From the NCBI RefSeq assembly GCF_030271255.1, contig NZ_JASJOM010000012.1, positions 62,001-126,000 of the forward strand: a DNA stretch of 64,000 bases. Direction: 5' to 3'. The first letter of the stretch is position 1, and each line of letters starts with the position of its first letter. The position numbers were made by a program, and so were the translations under genes. This document shows positions 52,977 through 64,000 of the stretch, one piece after another. The notes below the pieces were generated by a model, which was given only the letters and a program-made list of their open reading frames with translations, did no database searches and was not told where the DNA came from. This DNA comes from Peribacillus folii (lineage in GTDB: Bacteria > Bacillota > Bacilli > Bacillales > DSM-1321).

Positions 52977-54785
52977 CTACAACATTTTACGCAATTTAAT
53001 GATTTCCATGGCTATCTGTGCAGCGGTGACATAATCGCTTCGCCTGACTGCATCTTTTTCTTCAGCTTGTTTTTCTTTTATCTTTAACAACTTTTCATAT
53101 TTCAACACTTGATTTATACAATCGGTCAGTTCTTTATCGGTAACTTCCTCATTCACTGACATCATTTCTATTTCTGAAACGATCCTTCTCAAGTTTGGAT
53201 CCGGTAAATATGATAGGAAAAAGCTTGTATCCGGTTCGTGTCCATCTTCATAGAACGCATATAAATAGGTGATGATTGCCTGATGTTCATCTACATGAAA
53301 GGATGTCTGGCCAAGCAACTGCTGAATTTTGAAACTCATATCCCTGCTTTTAAGCATATGGGCAATCAACTTCATTTCAGCGTTATGATGTGCAGGCTTT
53401 AGCTTATGCTCATAATGCAGGGCCATTTTCTTTTGGGCTGCTGGCTGCGGCAAGGTCCCCTTCTTCCGTTCGCTGAAGAACACTTGTCGCTGCTGCTGCT
53501 CCAGCGCATCCAATGACAGGGAAAATTCAGAGGATATTTGCCGGAGATAATGATCCCTCTCCACTGCATTAGGCAATCGCGAAATTTCCTTAAGGACTTC
53601 TTCGATATATTGAATTCGATCTCCTTCATTATTTACATTTTTCCCTCGGCGCAAATAATGCATTTTGAATGCCATGTAGGTTAAACTGGCCCCTATTACT
53701 TCAGAAACAAAGCTTTTTTCACCGAATTCCTTTATGTAGTCATCGGGGTCCAAATTATCAGGCATGAGGGCGACCTTCACTGAAAAGTCATGATTCTGTA
53801 ACATATCGACTGCACGATTGGCGGCATTCAAGCCAGCAGAGTCCGAATCGTAGCAGATAAGTATCTGATCGGTATTCCGCTTTAAAAGCTGGATATGCTG
53901 CTCCGTCAGGGCAGTCCCCATTGTTGCGACCGAATTCTCCACCCCTGCACGTACAGCTGAGATGCAATCGGCGAAGCCCTCAAAAATAACGACTTGTTCT
54001 TTTTTTCGTATATGTGGTCTTGCTTGATGAAAATTATATAAAGTTTTGCTTTTATTAAAGATGGGCGTCTCAGGACTATTCAAATACTTAGGCTCATCAT
54101 TCCCCATCGCTCTTCCTGAAAACGCAATCGTATTTCCTTGATGATCCATGATTGGGAACATGACTCTATTTCTAAAACGGTCAAAATATGACTCGTCTTT
54201 TTCCCTAAAAATAATAAGCCCCGCCTGTTCCATATATTCCGCTGGAAACCCGCGCTTCAAAAGGAACTTGGACACGAAGTCCCACGAATCCAATGAGTAG
54301 CCTATTTGGAACTTTTCTATCGTTTCTTCAGTAAACCCGCGGCCAAGCAAATATTCGAGGGCTTCCTGCCCCTCCTTCGTGTTAACGAGGAGATGATGAT
54401 AGAACTTTCGCAGCAGGTCATGGGCTTCAACCATTTGCTGCGAGCCGGCAGGCATGTTGGAGCGCTTGGAATCCTTGTTGACTTCAACATCCAAAGGAAC
54501 ATTTCCTTTTTCAGCCAATACTTTTGCGGATTCAACAAAATTGTAGCCCTCTATATCCATCAGGAAGGTGAAAATGTTCCCGCCTGCCCCGCACCCGAAA
54601 CAGTGAAAGATTTGCTTTTCCGGTGAAACGGAGAATGAGGGAGAGTTCTCACCATGGAAAGGACATAAGCCAAAGTAATTGCGCCCTTGCTTCTTCAGCT
54701 GGACGTACTCCCCAATTAAATCTACAATGTCCACCGCTTCGCGAATTTGGTTAATTTTTTCGTCTTCTATACGGCCATTTATCAT
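52977..54785 (-). CDS. dnaG: DNA primase
   Basis: A 602-residue primase that makes the RNA primers for chromosome replication. The N-terminal CHC2 zinc finger reads CPFHGENSPSF ... IFHCFGCGAGG (residues 41-68). The TOPRIM core has VIFEGFADCISA (near 270) and CYDSDSAG (near 310). The C-terminal helicase-binding domain (about 450-600) contacts the replicative helicase. It starts at an ATG behind AAGGTGG. Same operon as sigA. Confidence 0.97.
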   Translation of the reverse strand: MINGRIEDEKINQIREAVDIVDLIGEYVQLKKQGRNYFGLCPFHGENSPSFSVSPEKQIFHCFGCGAGGNIFTFLMDIEGYNFVESAKVLAEKGNVPLDVEVNKDSKRSNMPAGSQQMVEAHDLLRKFYHHLLVNTKEGQEALEYLLGRGFTEETIEKFQIGYSLDSWDFVSKFLLKRGFPAEYMEQAGLIIFREKDESYFDRFRNRVMFPIMDHQGNTIAFSGRAMGNDEPKYLNSPETPIFNKSKTLYNFHQARPHIRKKEQVVIFEGFADCISAVRAGVENSVATMGTALTEQHIQLLKRNTDQILICYDSDSAGLNAANRAVDMLQNHDFSVKVALMPDNLDPDDYIKEFGEKSFVSEVIGASLTYMAFKMHYLRRGKNVNNEGDRIQYIEEVLKEISRLPNAVERDHYLRQISSEFSLSLDALEQQQRQVFFSERKKGTLPQPAAQKKMALHYEHKLKPAHHNAEMKLIAHMLKSRDMSFKIQQLLGQTSFHVDEHQAIITYLYAFYEDGHEPDTSFFLSYLPDPNLRRIVSEIEMMSVNEEVTDKELTDCINQVLKYEKLLKIKEKQAEEKDAVRRSDYVTAAQIAMEIIKLRKML

Positions 54786-54833
54786 TTTTCCACCTTGCCA
54801 TATTGGTGATAGTTTATTATTCGATACTGACGC

Positions 54834-55316
54834 CTAATTCCCTGCAAAGTTCGACAAAATTTTCAAAAGTTTATTTGTAAAGCTTAGTCGATCTTCCTTC
54901 GTGAATGGTTTCGGCCCTTTTGTATGCTTACCTTGCCTGCGCAGCTTAGCCGACTGGTAACGCATATCCAGGAGCATGAAAATATTCTCGTCCGTGTATT
55001 CCTTTCCCCTTGGGGAAAGAACGTAAACACCTTTGGGAAGCAGGGTCCCAGCCAATCCAATATCTGCCGTAACGACAACATCACCCTTTTTTACTGAGTT
55101 TACTATATAAAGATCCGCCGCTTCCTTGTCTGCATCGACATATACCCATTTCCCTTCAGGATCATTCATCATATTCTTGTATGATGCAACAAAACAGACA
55201 TCGATATCGTGCAATCGGGCACATTGGAGGATCTCGTCTTTCACCGGGCATGCATCGGCATCGACATGTATCGTAGGTTTATCATTCATACCTTTTAATT
55301 CTACATCTTTCTGCAT
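54834..55316 (-). CDS. yqxD: YaiI/YqxD family protein (DUF188)
   Basis: A 160-residue PIN-like protein of the YaiI/YqxD family. Its signature IHVDADACPVKDEI (near 16-29) carries acidic residues, followed by VVTADIGLAGTLLPKGVYVL and LSPRGKEYTDENI. The fold resembles PIN nucleases, but no activity is established. It lies upstream of dnaG on the same strand, as in B. subtilis, and is probably first in the yqxD-dnaG-sigA unit. Starts at 55316 or 55289 are possible; 55316 has AAAAAGG nearby. Confidence 0.9.
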   Translation of the reverse strand: MQKDVELKGMNDKPTIHVDADACPVKDEILQCARLHDIDVCFVASYKNMMNDPEGKWVYVDADKEAADLYIVNSVKKGDVVVTADIGLAGTLLPKGVYVLSPRGKEYTDENIFMLLDMRYQSAKLRRQGKHTKGPKPFTKEDRLSFTNKLLKILSNFAGN

Positions 55317-55788
55317 AATCCTTTTTCTCCCCTAAACTTTATGAAGATATCGTGAATTTTTCAGGATTACTTCCGAGTAATTTCCCTAAAAGAGCCCACA
55401 TTATTCTTCAAGGAATATCTGATAATTTAAGTGAATGTGCCACAATTGCATTTAAACAGAGCGGCGTCTTTCAAATTATACGGAACATGTCGAATTATTT
55501 TTATGATAAAAACCTTGACATCTCACTAACCTTTAGTTTATTCGTTATTAATTAAGTCTAAACCTTAAGAATGCTTTTTTCTCACAATTTTTTATTATAG
55601 TCTATTTGTTTGAAAGATGCCAACATTTAAATTACGTTTATATTTTCATTCAATCGACGAAGCGGAATATGTAATTTTATTCTATATCTGTTCGTTATCC
55701 CCTAAAGGAGGCGTGGCATTAAAATGTGAGCCGACACTACACGTGTCTAGCTCACATTTTGGTTTTTCCGGATTTTTAAACATGTATA
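55317..55788. other. Intergenic region between yqxD and yqfL with a terminator hairpin
   Basis: No convincing gene in 472 bases; a plus-strand frame at 55352-55555 lacks a ribosome site. AAAATGTGAGC (55721-55731) pairs with GCTCACATTTT (55750-55760), with an inner GACAC/GTGTC stem, and the plus side ends GGTTTTTCC. It terminates yqfL on the minus strand and would also stop a plus-strand transcript. A TTGACA with TTATTC 17 bases later (near 55517) is a possible plus-strand promoter with no gene to serve. Confidence 0.6.
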
Positions 55789-56610
55789 TCAACGAGTTTT
55801 ATTTTGCAGGATATTGATGATCAAATTGGCTGTTTCTTCCACCGCCTTGTTGGTTACATCGATGATCGGACAGTTCAGCCTAGATATGATCTTATCAAAG
55901 TATGTCAATTCTTCCTTAATGCGCTCTACATTAGCGTATATGGCGTGATCATTGAGCCCTAGTGATTTCAACCGTTCCTTGCGGATATGATTCAGCTTTT
56001 CCGGACTGATCTTTAATCCGATGCATTTTTCAGGGGGAACCAGGAACAATTCCTCTGGAGGCTCCACCTCAGGAACCAAAGGCACATTCGCCACTTTATA
56101 GCGCTTGTGTGCTAGATATTGTGAGAGCGGCGTTTTTGAAGTGCGCGATACACCGACAAGTACGATATCCGCTCGTAAAATGCCGCGAGGATCACGGCCA
56201 TCATCATACTTGACGGCAAATTCGATCGCTTCGACACGTTTGAAATAATCATCATCCAGCTTCCGGACAAGACCTGGTTCATTGAGCGGTCCTTTTGGAG
56301 CCCTTTCCTGCAGGATGTCCATGAGCGGCCCCAAAATGTCATAAGCGGACAGATTTGCCTTTTCAACCTGTGCCTTCATATACGCCCTGATAGCTGGCTT
56401 CACAAGGGTATATGCAATGATTGCCCCATCTAGCTTGGCCAATGAAATTACTTCATCCACATTCTGTTCGTCTTCGATATACGGAATTCTCTTTATGGAA
56501 AAAGCCGACCCAGCGAACTGGCTGGCTGCTGCTTTGGTAACCAGTTCAGCCGTTTCCCCCACTGAATCCGATACAACATATATAATAGAACCCTTCATAT
56601 TCTCCGTCAT
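55789..56610 (-). CDS. yqfL: Pyruvate, phosphate dikinase regulatory protein-like YqfL (DUF299)
   Basis: A 273-residue bifunctional serine/threonine kinase and phosphorylase family protein. Relatives phosphorylate and dephosphorylate PPDK or PEP synthetase. It contains the nucleotide-binding [16 protein letters not shown] (near 155-170) and the N-terminal [13 protein letters not shown]. Starts at 56610 and 56598 are both feasible; a longer one would overlap ccpN. It follows ccpN on the same strand, as in B. subtilis, where YqfL modulates CcpN-controlled gluconeogenesis. Confidence 0.9.
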   Translation of the reverse strand: MTENMKGSIIYVVSDSVGETAELVTKAAASQFAGSAFSIKRIPYIEDEQNVDEVISLAKLDGAIIAYTLVKPAIRAYMKAQVEKANLSAYDILGPLMDILQERAPKGPLNEPGLVRKLDDDYFKRVEAIEFAVKYDDGRDPRGILRADIVLVGVSRTSKTPLSQYLAHKRYKVANVPLVPEVEPPEELFLVPPEKCIGLKISPEKLNHIRKERLKSLGLNDHAIYANVERIKEELTYFDKIISRLNCPIIDVTNKAVEETANLIINILQNKTR

Positions 56611-56626
56611 CCCTTTTGCAAGCCCC

Positions 56627-57262
56627 CTAATAGCCTTCATCAGCCAAAGCCACGAATGCTTTGGTTATATTGGTTTTTGTAATTCTTCCAATTACTTCAT
56701 AGCCTTTATCCGTGTCTTTGACGACCGGTAACGAATCGATTTGTTTATCTATCAACTTTTTGGCAACATCTATCAAAAGGTCTTCTTTTGAACACATCGT
56801 AATATTGGGCATCCTGGTCATGATGATATTGACCGGAATGGAGTTAAGCTCTTGTTTGCCAATACTGGCACGCAACAAGTCCTTTCTGGATAAGACACCG
56901 ACAAGCAAGGCATGTTTATCGACGACAAACATTGTCCCGACATCTTCTAGAAACATCATGACGATCGCATCATAAACGGAGATGCCCTCATCCACAACGA
57001 CAGGGATCGATTGGTAATCTCGTACATATAGATGATTCAGGCTATCCGTCAAAAGCTGTGTACCCGACCTGCCTGTATAAAAATACCCCACACGCGGCCT
57101 GGCATCGAGGAACCCTGCCATCGTTAATATCGCTAGGTCCGGACGTAGTGTGGCCCTTGTGAGATTCAATCTATCTGCAATATGTTCCCCCGTTATCGGT
57201 CCATTTTCTTTGACGATTTGCAAAATATGTTCCTGACGTTTATTTAATTGGATTATAATCAC
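56627..57262 (-). CDS. ccpN: Transcriptional repressor CcpN
   Basis: A 211-residue repressor. The N-terminal winged helix ([20 protein letters not shown] ... [13 protein letters not shown]) binds DNA. Two CBS domains ([20 protein letters not shown] and [20 protein letters not shown]) bind adenine nucleotides. CcpN represses the gluconeogenic genes gapB and pckA in glucose. The start is uncertain: homologues begin at the IELNKRQ point, and a GTG at 57262 is the closest candidate here. It is first of the ccpN-yqfL pair. Confidence 0.92.
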   Translation of the reverse strand: MIIIQLNKRQEHILQIVKENGPITGEHIADRLNLTRATLRPDLAILTMAGFLDARPRVGYFYTGRSGTQLLTDSLNHLYVRDYQSIPVVVDEGISVYDAIVMMFLEDVGTMFVVDKHALLVGVLSRKDLLRASIGKQELNSIPVNIIMTRMPNITMCSKEDLLIDVAKKLIDKQIDSLPVVKDTDKGYEVIGRITKTNITKAFVALADEGY

Positions 57263-57365
57263 CACCCCACTGCGTTTCGCAGAGCAAAGTAACAAAAGTT
57301 TTTCATTTAATCATTATATACTAAATTATTTAATAAAGGCATGTTTGTCCCATTTTATGTTTTGG

Positions 57366-57402
57366 AAGCGGAAAACCCCTTCCAAAAAGGGTTTTCCGCT
57401 TG
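57366..57402. terminator. Terminator-like hairpin after glyS
   Basis: AAGCGGAAAACCC pairs with GGGTTTTCCGCTT around CTTCCAAAAA. It lies 16 bases beyond the glyS stop on the minus strand; the U tail is weak. Confidence 0.65.
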
Positions 57403-57417
57403 CCATTCATCACACAA

Positions 57418-59487
57418 TCAAAGGATGATTTTATTCATTGCCGCGAAGCTTGCCACCCAATCACTGATATCCTTCATGAGCGACAAACGGTTAGTGCGGA
57501 GTGCTTCATCTTCAGCCATGACCATCGTATTTTCGAAATACGCCTCTATTTCCCTTTGCAGTGAAATAAGCAGCTCAAACCGCTCAGCTTCACTTTGGGA
57601 TTTGGTATATTGCCTTGCTGCCTGCTGATACTTTTCATATAGAGCTATTTCCTGATCATTTTCAAAAGCGTTCGGATCGACCGTCACCTTTTCCTCACAT
57701 TTTCCGGCAATGTTCATGACACGGCTTAAAGCCTCCATGCTTTCTTTAAAGCCAGCTTCTTCTTTTTTTGCATCGAGGACGTGGGCACGCTCGACGATCG
57801 AATGGATGGATCCGATTTCACCAAACAGGACGGCATCGATCATATCGTAGCGGATTTGCTCTTCTTGCAGGAGATGCTTGATCCTTGCTTTGAAAAATGT
57901 GAACATATCTGCTTCAACTTCAGCTAAATCTCGTTTTAAGATGTTTTTTGCTTCAAGACCCTTAAGGCCTAGAACGATTAGCTCCTCTAAAGAAATATTC
58001 CATTTCTTCTCGGCGAGGATCTGAACGACACCGCTCGCCTGCCTTCTTAAAGCATATGGATCCTGGGACCCAGTCGGAATGACGCCAATGGCAAAGAAAG
58101 ACGCAAGCGTATCGATTTTTTCAGCTAAACTTACAACCGCTCCAATCACCGATGGCGGTACATCATCATCTGCATGTCTTGGCATATAATGTTCATTGAT
58201 GGCAGCAGCCACTTCTTTGGCTTCTCCTTTAAGGAGGGCGTATTTTTCACCCATATATCCTTGCAATTCCGGGAATTCGTAAACCATATGGCTGACCAAG
58301 TCAAACTTGGCGATTTCAGCTGCACGGAGGCACATTTCCTTTTCTTTTTCCCCTAAATGCAGTAAGTCAGCAAGCTTGCCCGCCACTGCCTTCACCCGTG
58401 AAGTTTTTTCGGCCAATGTACCGATTTCTTCATGATATACGATGCTGTCCAATTTCTTCAGAGCATCGGAAATTTCCCTTTTTTGATCTTCTTTATAGAA
58501 AAATGCTGCATCGGACAAGCGGGCCCGCAACACCTTTTCATTTCCTTTGGACACCTTATCCAAGTGCTTTGCATCTCCATTCCGGACGGTCACGAAGAAT
58601 GGAAGTAATTTGCCCGCCTGGTCCTTGACAGGGAAATAGCGCTGATGTTCCTTCATTGAAGTAATCAGCACTTCTGCCGGAAGCTCAAGGAACTCCTCCT
58701 CGAATTGACCGTATAGCACGGTTGGATACTCGAGTAGATTGTTGACTTCTTCAAGCAGGGATTCATCGACGGGAATGATCCACCCTTTTTCCTGCTCAAG
58801 TCCTCTAATTTGATTTAAAATGACCTGACGGCGTTTATCCGGATCGGCCATGACAGATTGTTCTGCCAACGCTTCTTCGTACTGCGCAGGTTTGTCGATG
58901 ATTGCCTTTTCACCCAAGAAACGGTGTCCATTCGTTTCTCGGCCCGTTTGCACCTCTGCGATCGAAAATGGCACGACATCTTGACCGAAAAGGGCAATCA
59001 GCCATTTAATCGGACGGACGAAGCGCAGCTCTTGATCGGCCCAGCGCATATTTTTCGGGAACGTCATCCCGCTGATGATATCCTCCAGTTCCGATAAAAG
59101 TTGAACTGTCGGCTGTCCCTTAATGAATTTATTCACATGGACATATTCAACACCCTTAAGTTCCTTGAAATAAATATCCTCGGAAGTCATGCCTTGACCC
59201 CTGACGAATCCTAAAGCTGCTTTGGACCAGTTCCCTTCACTATCCAAGGCGATTTTCTTTGCCGGTCCCTTCGCTTCTTCTTCGATATCCTTTTGGGATT
59301 CTTCAACATCTTTCACCAATATGGCTAAACGCCTTGGGGTTGAAAAAGCTTCAACCGTTCCGAAGCCAATCGCTTTTTCCGTCAGCCATTTCTGCACTTT
59401 ATCCGAAAGCTGGTTCATTGACGCTGTCACGAACCGTGCCGGCAGCTCTTCCAAACCTATTTCCAATAACAAATCACGCTTGCTCAT
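57418..59487 (-). CDS. glyS: Glycine-tRNA ligase beta subunit
   Basis: A 689-residue beta chain of the bacterial alpha2beta2 glycyl-tRNA synthetase. It begins [20 protein letters not shown], the family signature, and has the HD-type central region ([18 protein letters not shown]). A C-terminal anticodon-binding-like domain recognises tRNA-Gly. It overlaps glyQ by 14 bases, so synthesis is coupled. Expression is under the T-box leader upstream of glyQ. Confidence 0.97.
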   Translation of the reverse strand: MSKRDLLLEIGLEELPARFVTASMNQLSDKVQKWLTEKAIGFGTVEAFSTPRRLAILVKDVEESQKDIEEEAKGPAKKIALDSEGNWSKAALGFVRGQGMTSEDIYFKELKGVEYVHVNKFIKGQPTVQLLSELEDIISGMTFPKNMRWADQELRFVRPIKWLIALFGQDVVPFSIAEVQTGRETNGHRFLGEKAIIDKPAQYEEALAEQSVMADPDKRRQVILNQIRGLEQEKGWIIPVDESLLEEVNNLLEYPTVLYGQFEEEFLELPAEVLITSMKEHQRYFPVKDQAGKLLPFFVTVRNGDAKHLDKVSKGNEKVLRARLSDAAFFYKEDQKREISDALKKLDSIVYHEEIGTLAEKTSRVKAVAGKLADLLHLGEKEKEMCLRAAEIAKFDLVSHMVYEFPELQGYMGEKYALLKGEAKEVAAAINEHYMPRHADDDVPPSVIGAVVSLAEKIDTLASFFAIGVIPTGSQDPYALRRQASGVVQILAEKKWNISLEELIVLGLKGLEAKNILKRDLAEVEADMFTFFKARIKHLLQEEQIRYDMIDAVLFGEIGSIHSIVERAHVLDAKKEEAGFKESMEALSRVMNIAGKCEEKVTVDPNAFENDQEIALYEKYQQAARQYTKSQSEAERFELLISLQREIEAYFENTMVMAEDEALRTNRLSLMKDISDWVASFAAMNKIIL

Positions 59488-60370
59488 TTGTTTGTTCCCC
59501 TTTCACTTTCAGAATTGGGAAGCCTAATTTTTCCCGCTCTTCATAGAAGGTTTTGGCAACCTTACGCGCTAGGTTACGGCACCGGGCAATATATCCGGTT
59601 CTTTCCGTCACCGAGATGGCCCCTTTTGCATCCAAAAGGTTAAAGGTGTGTGAACACTTCAAGACATAATCGTAGGCTGGGTGTACAAGCCCTTCTTCCA
59701 TTTGGCGATGCGCTTCCTTTTCATACATCGCAAAAAGCTGGAACAGCATATCAAGATCAGACGTTTCAAACGTATATTTTGAATGCTCGTATTCCGGCTG
59801 TCCAAAAATATCGCGGACTGTGAACCCTTCTGTCCATTCAAGGTCAAATACGTTTTCTTTATCTTGAATGTAAGAGGCAAGACGTTCGATTCCGTATGTA
59901 ATTTCCACGGAAACCGGCTTGCATTCAAGTCCGCCCACTTGTTGGAAATATGTAAATTGGGTGATTTCCATTCCATCAAGCCATACTTCCCAGCCTAGGC
60001 CTGCACAGCCGAGAGATGGGTTTTCCCAATTATCCTCGACGAAGCGAATGTCATGCTCCAGCGGATTGATGCCTAAAGCGCGCAGTGAATCCAAATATAA
60101 CTCTTGGATGTTGTCAGGTGAAGGCTTCATGATCACCTGAAATTGATGATGCTGATACAGGCGGTTAGGGTTCTCTCCATACCGGCCGTCTGCCGGACGC
60201 CTGGATGGCTCGACATATGCAACGCTCCACGGCTCAGGGCCAATCGCCCTTAGGAACGTGTATGGGCTCATCGTGCCTGCCCCTTTCTCGACATCATAAG
60301 CATTCATCAATATGCAGCCCTGTTCGGACCAATGCTTTTGCAGCGTTAAAATCATATTTTGAATATTCAT
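59474..60370 (-). CDS. glyQ: Glycine-tRNA ligase alpha subunit
   Basis: A 298-residue class II catalytic subunit that activates glycine with ATP and charges tRNA-Gly. The N-terminus [19 protein letters not shown] and [20 protein letters not shown] are signature motifs, and [20 protein letters not shown] carries the motif 2-3 region. First gene of glyQS; the ATG has GGAGGTG upstream. A T-box riboswitch precedes it. Confidence 0.97.
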   Translation of the reverse strand: MNIQNMILTLQKHWSEQGCILMNAYDVEKGAGTMSPYTFLRAIGPEPWSVAYVEPSRRPADGRYGENPNRLYQHHQFQVIMKPSPDNIQELYLDSLRALGINPLEHDIRFVEDNWENPSLGCAGLGWEVWLDGMEITQFTYFQQVGGLECKPVSVEITYGIERLASYIQDKENVFDLEWTEGFTVRDIFGQPEYEHSKYTFETSDLDMLFQLFAMYEKEAHRQMEEGLVHPAYDYVLKCSHTFNLLDAKGAISVTERTGYIARCRNLARKVAKTFYEEREKLGFPILKVKGEQTNEQA

Positions 60371-60444
60371 CGTACACCTCCAAATTATTTAAAACGGCTC
60401 TTTGTTAATCGAGGACCGGGGTTCAACCACAGGTTTTAGGCAAA

Positions 60445-60488
60445 CAAAAAACTCTCGTCCCTATGCGTTATGCATAGGGACGAGAGTT
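60445..60488 (-). terminator. T-box controlled terminator of glyQS
   Basis: On the minus strand AACTCTCGTCCCTATGC pairs perfectly with GCATAGGGACGAGAGTT and is followed by a U run (60446-60450). It lies immediately downstream of the T-box sequence, the standard arrangement for tRNA-regulated attenuation. Confidence 0.93.
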
Positions 60489-60660
60489 AACCCGCGGTTC
60501 CACCCTAATTGCCGTCATGAAACGGCCTCTTTTCAAAGCAGCATGCTCCGGAAACGCCCTTCCCTGTCAATCCATACCCCGGCTTCCACCGTCCCGGGTT
60601 CGCTTTTTATGGAGAATGACAGATACTCTTTTCCATCAACGCAATCTTCTATTTTAATGA
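60489..60660 (-). ncRNA. T-box leader of glyQS (glycine tRNA-sensing)
   Basis: The minus strand contains AGGGTGGAACCGCG (60493-60506), the T-box bulge sequence that pairs with the acceptor end of uncharged tRNA. Upstream lies a long structured Stem I region with a G-rich arm (GGTGGAAGCCGGGG). I could not place the specifier codon with confidence, but glyQS downstream implies a Gly codon (GGC occurs in the arm AAGGGCG). Uncharged tRNA-Gly should allow read-through. Confidence 0.93.
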
Positions 60661-60665
60661 TTAGA

Positions 60666-60694
60666 ATTTTATACAAACTATCACGGAATGTCAA
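60666..60694 (-). promoter_or_regulatory. Sigma-A promoter of glyQS
   Basis: On the minus strand TTGACA (60689-60694) and TAAAAT (60666-60671) are separated by 17 bases, a near-consensus promoter. It lies just upstream of the T-box leader and 13 bases beyond the recO stop. Confidence 0.8.
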
Positions 60695-60706
60695 TAGCCG
60701 AGATGT

Positions 60707-61459
60707 TTAAAACAAGTCTTTCATCGTATCGATCTGTTTCAGGAACTTTTTTGACTTTAAATGCAGACCGGAATATTCTTCATAATAAGCATCAATGATT
60801 TTCTGCAGTTCCTTTTTCGTTTCCGGCTTGACGGATATGTTTCCGAGCCTGGACAAGTCCAAATAATAAAAGATACGCAGCAATTTGACGGCTGCAGGTG
60901 AGATCTTGTAATGATAAGGATCTTTGCCTAGACAGCGGTGACAAATAAACCCCGCTTCCCGAAGCGAGAAGGAGAACTCCCCTTCCGTTTCACCACAAAC
61001 GGCACATTGGTTCAGCACTGGGTTAATCCCATTGACTGGCAGCATCTTCATTTCAAAAATGAATTTCAGGACCTCTGCGTCATATTCTTCGTTTATGTAA
61101 TGCAAGGTTTGTGCAAGCAATTCATACAAATATGGATTCGGTTTCTTATCCTCGACACTTTTATCGAGCAGTTCCACGATGTAAGAGGCATACGCAGTTG
61201 CAAAAAGGTCTTCCCGGATGAACCGGAGCGAGTCGACCATTTCCCCTTGCTGAAGACTTCCGAGTCCGGTTGATGTAGTTACAAGAAAATACCCGGAGCA
61301 AAAAAGCTGGGTGACGGCTGATAACCTGCTGTTTGGCTTACTCGCACCTCTAGCCATAACGCCAATTTTTCCTAGCTCACGGGTATAGATCGTAATGATT
61401 TTGTTATTTTCTCCATATGCAGTTCGCCTTATAACGATGCCTTCACATTTTTGGAGCAC
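60707..61459 (-). CDS. recO: DNA repair protein RecO
   Basis: A 250-residue recombination mediator that loads RecA on SSB-coated single-stranded DNA. The N-terminal OB fold ([20 protein letters not shown]) is followed by a helical domain. A zinc finger holds four cysteines, CAVCG and CHRCLG (near 149-152 and 175-178). It starts at a GTG (GTGCTCCAAAAATGT). It lies between era/yqzL and glyQS as in B. subtilis. Confidence 0.95.
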   Translation of the reverse strand: MLQKCEGIVIRRTAYGENNKIITIYTRELGKIGVMARGASKPNSRLSAVTQLFCSGYFLVTTSTGLGSLQQGEMVDSLRFIREDLFATAYASYIVELLDKSVEDKKPNPYLYELLAQTLHYINEEYDAEVLKFIFEMKMLPVNGINPVLNQCAVCGETEGEFSFSLREAGFICHRCLGKDPYHYKISPAAVKLLRIFYYLDLSRLGNISVKPETKKELQKIIDAYYEEYSGLHLKSKKFLKQIDTMKDLF

Positions 61460-61492
61460 ACCCAGACACCACCCACGCTCGTCAAGACTAAC

Positions 61493-61636
61493 CTATGAAA
61501 CGGGAAAATCAAATTCTGCTAGCTCTTCATTCGATTGCAAGGGTCTTTCCTGTCTTTCGACTTCTATCTCCTTAAACAGCAAATAGGTGTCCACATTACC
61601 TGTTTCGCTAAATAACTCCCAGGTAAATTCCAACAT
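61493..61636 (-). CDS. yqzL: YqzL family small protein
   Basis: A 47-residue protein beginning MLEFTWELFSETGNVDTYLL and ending in EELAEFDFPVS, nearly the same as B. subtilis YqzL. It starts at an ATG behind AAGGTGGGC. It is acidic and soluble, with no known function. It sits upstream of recO on the same strand with a 33-base gap, the conserved position in Bacillus, and is probably cotranscribed. Confidence 0.92.
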   Translation of the reverse strand: MLEFTWELFSETGNVDTYLLFKEIEVERQERPLQSNEELAEFDFPVS

Positions 61637-61735
61637 ATAAAGCCCACCTTTCATTTTTCACTAGCAATATGAGTAACCGACCATATGATTAGCTTGACCG
61701 TTTTCCAAACTTTCATGAAGCGTAAAATTTGTTAA

Positions 61736-63059
<1,324 letters not shown>

Positions 63060-63093
63060 TCATCTTCCTTTCAAATTGAGTGTCGTGCTGCCG

Positions 63094-63471
63094 TTAAAGG
63101 CCCAGCTTAGGCAAAAAAATAATCAATCCAACTATGATAGAAAATATAGCATATATGAATACAGCTCCGGCTGCAATATCTTTTGCCTGCTTCGCCAATG
63201 GATGGAATTGATCTGTAACCAGGTCCACTACCCTTTCAATCGCTGAATTGATGAGCTCCAATGCAATCGTTCCCGCTATCGCCGCCAATATGAAGAGCCA
63301 TTCCATTCCATTCAAGGAGAAATACCAGCCAAAAAGCAGGATGATTGCCGTCAGCACAAAATGTATCTTGATATTGCGCTCCGTTCGAATTGCCTCCAAA
63401 ATTCCTTGACAGGCAAAAGAAAAACTTTTAATTAAAGGATACCTTTTTTTATCCTTTTCTTGAAAGTCCAT
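63094..63471 (-). CDS. dgkA: Undecaprenol/diacylglycerol kinase DgkA
   Basis: A 125-residue integral membrane kinase with three helices. The conserved [15 protein letters not shown] (near 20-34) and [16 protein letters not shown] (near 70-85) hold the catalytic glutamates. In Bacillus this type phosphorylates undecaprenol for cell-wall lipid recycling. The ATG at 63471 follows GGAAGAAT and overlaps the end of ybeY by 23 bases. It lies between ybeY and cdd. Confidence 0.94.
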   Translation of the reverse strand: MDFQEKDKKRYPLIKSFSFACQGILEAIRTERNIKIHFVLTAIILLFGWYFSLNGMEWLFILAAIAGTIALELINSAIERVVDLVTDQFHPLAKQAKDIAAGAVFIYAIFSIIVGLIIFLPKLGL

Positions 63472-63925
63472 ATTCTTCCAAGATCTCCTTTTGTTTAGTG
63501 AACATCTCTTTTTCCTCTTCTTCATTCATGTGATCGTATCCCAATAAATGAAGGAAACCGTGAAGCGCCAAAAATCCAAGCTCACGATCGAAGGAATGCC
63601 CATATTCTTCAGCCTGCTCTTTCGTCCGCTCAATGGAAATGATGATATCGCCCAGCATCCGGGGCATTTCCCCTCCGATAATCTCAATTTCATCCTCACC
63701 CATCTCTTCAAGTGCAAAGGAAATGACATCCGTAGCTGAATCTTTATGACGATATTCCTTGTTGATTTCACGAATTCTCTCATTGCCCACAAAGGTGACG
63801 GACAACTCGGTATCCTCTTCGATTTTTTCTTTTTTTGCCGCGAAATGAAGAATGCTTTCAACTAGCTGTTGAGCTTCTTCGGTTACTTCATTCGTTTCAT
63901 CCATTAAATCGATCGCTAAGATCAT
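63449..63925 (-). CDS. ybeY: Endoribonuclease YbeY (rRNA maturation)
   Basis: A 158-residue zinc-dependent endoribonuclease involved in 16S rRNA 3'-end maturation and ribosome quality control. The metal motif is [11 protein letters not shown] (near 118-128), the family hallmark. [14 protein letters not shown] (near 58-70) is conserved. It starts with the ATG that overlaps the pgpH stop (ATGA). Its neighbours dgkA, cdd and era are the same in B. subtilis. Confidence 0.95.
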   Translation of the reverse strand: MILAIDLMDETNEVTEEAQQLVESILHFAAKKEKIEEDTELSVTFVGNERIREINKEYRHKDSATDVISFALEEMGEDEIEIIGGEMPRMLGDIIISIERTKEQAEEYGHSFDRELGFLALHGFLHLLGYDHMNEEEEKEMFTKQKEILEEYGLSRKG

Positions 63926-64000
63926 TCTTTCACCTTCTGTCCTAATTTATCCTGCTCCGGATATTCAATCCGGGAGTGGAAGATACCGTTCAGCGATTCA
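63922..64000 (-). CDS. pgpH: Cyclic-di-AMP phosphodiesterase PgpH, C-terminal fragment
   Basis: Only the last 25 codons are in the window ([20 protein letters not shown] then a basic tail KVKE). The HSRIEYPE end is characteristic of PgpH, a polytopic membrane protein with a cytoplasmic HD domain that hydrolyses c-di-AMP. The stop overlaps the ybeY start (ATGA), and the order pgpH-ybeY-dgkA is conserved in Bacillus. The gene continues off the right edge. Confidence 0.85.
   Translation of the reverse strand, partial: ESLNGIFHSRIEYPEQDKLGQKVKE

Noticed and set aside
55352..55555. A 67-codon plus-strand frame
   Set aside because: No ribosome site and no recognisable protein; likely chance.
57296..57417. 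Two-strand small frames near the glyS terminator
   Set aside because: Explained by the hairpin and by antisense of glyS.

Overview
This window is ordinary low-to-mid GC Firmicute chromosome. Almost every gene and its order match the Bacillus subtilis segment from the gcv operon through comG, yqg*, pst, sodA, ispG, zur, nfo, ispH, sigA-dnaG, glyQS, recO and era to ybeY-pgpH. Family Bacillaceae is certain. A Peribacillus-like species is my inference from protein sequences and from the type of intergenic repeats. I see no rRNA, tRNA, insertion sequence, prophage or CRISPR array.

Layout. 1-4.4 kb: glycine cleavage genes gcvT-gcvPA-gcvPB (minus strand) behind a tandem glycine riboswitch, divergent from the SNF2 helicase yqhH and its partner yqhG. 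7.3-11.6 kb: the competence pseudopilus operon comGA-GG plus yqzE, in which comGE is split by a frameshift at an A8 run. 11.7-25.5 kb: small regulators and housekeeping genes (mgsR-like, a cysteine-rich winged-helix regulator, yqgX, yqgU, yqgT, glcK, yqgQ, gluP, yqgN, rpmG). This stretch is interrupted at 16.0-17.8 kb by an AT-rich decayed secreted-protein gene, a small membrane-protein gene and copies of a dispersed structured repeat. 27.5-32.1 kb: the phosphate operon pstS-pstC-pstA-pstB-phoU with a clear PhoP box array. 32.1-38.3 kb: pbpA, yqgE, sodA, yqgC and yqgB, with a 21-bp tandem repeat between yqgE and sodA. 38.4-48.5 kb: an orphan sinI-like gene, yqfZ, ispG, yqfX, yqfW, the zinc operon znuC-znuB-zur with a Zur-like operator, nfo, cshB, yqfQ and ispH. 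48.5-57.3 kb: yqfO, trmK, cccA, sigA, dnaG, yqxD, yqfL and ccpN. 57.4-64 kb: glyQS behind a T-box leader, then yqzL-recO, era, cdd, dgkA, ybeY and the tail of pgpH.

Functional links. Glycine metabolism appears twice under RNA control: a riboswitch on gcv and a T-box on glyQS. Two Fe-S enzymes of the MEP isoprenoid pathway (ispG, ispH) lie 7 kb apart on the same strand. The macromolecular synthesis module (dnaG-sigA) and the ribosome/membrane module (era, ybeY, dgkA, recO) are intact.

The parts least explained by known biology are the comGE frameshift, the decayed locus and repeats at 16-17.7 kb, the stand-alone SinI-type peptide, the 21-bp tandem array, and unrecognised proteins at 21.9, 25.7 and 51.1 kb. 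I found no convincing new multi-gene defence or biosynthetic system.
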